NCBI GenBank assembly: GCA_016285615.1
Contig: JAEERB010000133.1
Location: forward strand, 1 to 6,387
Origin: Bacteroidales bacterium
GTDB lineage: Bacteria; Bacteroidota; Bacteroidia; Bacteroidales; WCHB1-69
DNA length: 6,387 nucleotides
Direction: 5' to 3'
Both the position numbers and the translations under genes were made by a program. Within the stretch, counting starts at the first letter, position 1. Each line of letters begins with the position of its first letter. Shown here piece after piece: positions 6,251 through 6,387 of this stretch. The notes below the pieces were generated by a model, which was given only the letters and a program-made list of their open reading frames with translations, did no database searches and was not told where the DNA came from.

Positions 6251-6385
6251 GATAGTTTATTATTTTGCTATTGGCTGCTGGCTTCTGGCCGTTGGCAGCT
6301 TCAATCATGGTTTGAAGTATATTCCTTTTGGGAGCTGCCAGAGGCTAGAAGCCTTATGTTGCCGATATTTTTCTCGATAGTTTAT
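6251..6385. repeat. Structured intergenic element: 7-bp arrays in inverted orientation, flanked by 10-bp direct repeats
   Basis: The segment is bounded by an exact 10-bp direct repeat, GATAGTTTAT, at 6251-6260 and 6376-6385. Inside, a left arm (6280-6301) and a right arm (6332-6353) form an imperfect inverted repeat matching at 18 of 22 positions. A smaller hairpin is nested in the loop: CTTCAA (6299-6304) pairs with TTGAAG (6312-6317) around a 7-base loop. The layout recalls a small non-autonomous element with target duplications, or a diverged repeat cluster; it has no coding capacity of its own. It lies directly upstream of the minus-strand VOC gene and could carry its leader. All repeats are seen directly; the mobile-element reading is speculation. 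Confidence 0.5.
6267..6301. repeat. Degenerate 7-bp tandem repeat (GCTnnTG type), five units, with three inverted units downstream
   Basis: Units are GCTATTG (6267-6273), GCTGCTG (6274-6280), GCTTCTG (6281-6287), GCCGTTG (6288-6294) and GCAGCTT (6295-6301). On the other strand, 6352-6332 reads as three more units in the same 7-bp register: GCTTCTA, GCCTCTG and GCAGCTC, which correspond to forward units three to five. The period equals that of the two tracts beside the first ompH gene, while the unit sequence is different again. Confidence 0.75.
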
Positions 6386-6387
6386 AA

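Noticed and set aside
6198..6380. Plus-strand open frame of 60 codons at the right end
   Set aside because: It overlaps the VOC start and then translates the repeat element; no family signal and no promoter.

Overview
The window looks like chromosomal DNA from a member of the Bacteroidota, most likely order Bacteroidales. The evidence is the gene order (C-terminal end of a PorG/DUF6089-like outer-membrane protein, then uppS, bamA and two tandem ompH/skp genes), the Bacteroidota style of BamA, A-rich leaders in place of clear Shine-Dalgarno sites, and a TAnnTTTG-type promoter box. This is inference from gene order and motifs; no species can be named.

Layout. Positions 1-248 hold the end of the PorG-like gene. 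uppS (252-1010) follows after 3 bases, and bamA (1027-3663) after another 16, so these three read as one plus-strand transcription unit. The 167-base gap 3664-3830 holds two tracts of degenerate 7-bp tandem repeats, a dispersed-type repeat between them, and then a good match to a sigma-54 (-24/-12) promoter just ahead of the first ompH gene (3831-4511). The second ompH gene (4608-5123) has its own TAnnTTTG box in a 96-base gap. A strong intrinsic terminator (5145-5178) closes the plus-strand unit. A convergent minus-strand gene (5180-6247) encodes a two-domain VOC (glyoxalase-fold) protein of unknown substrate. The last 140 bases hold a third 7-bp tandem array with an inverted partial copy, flanked by 10-bp direct repeats.

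How the genes work together. UppS makes the undecaprenyl diphosphate lipid carrier for peptidoglycan and surface glycans. BamA inserts beta-barrel proteins into the outer membrane, and OmpH/Skp proteins are periplasmic chaperones that keep such proteins soluble on the way. The plus-strand block is therefore an envelope-biogenesis cluster. The VOC gene is unrelated to this by any evidence in the window.

The coding genes are ordinary for the group. The less expected signals lie between genes: the sigma-54 promoter on ompH, the three different 7-bp-period repeat tracts, and the structured element at the right end. No CRISPR array, tRNA, rRNA, transposase or defence system was seen.
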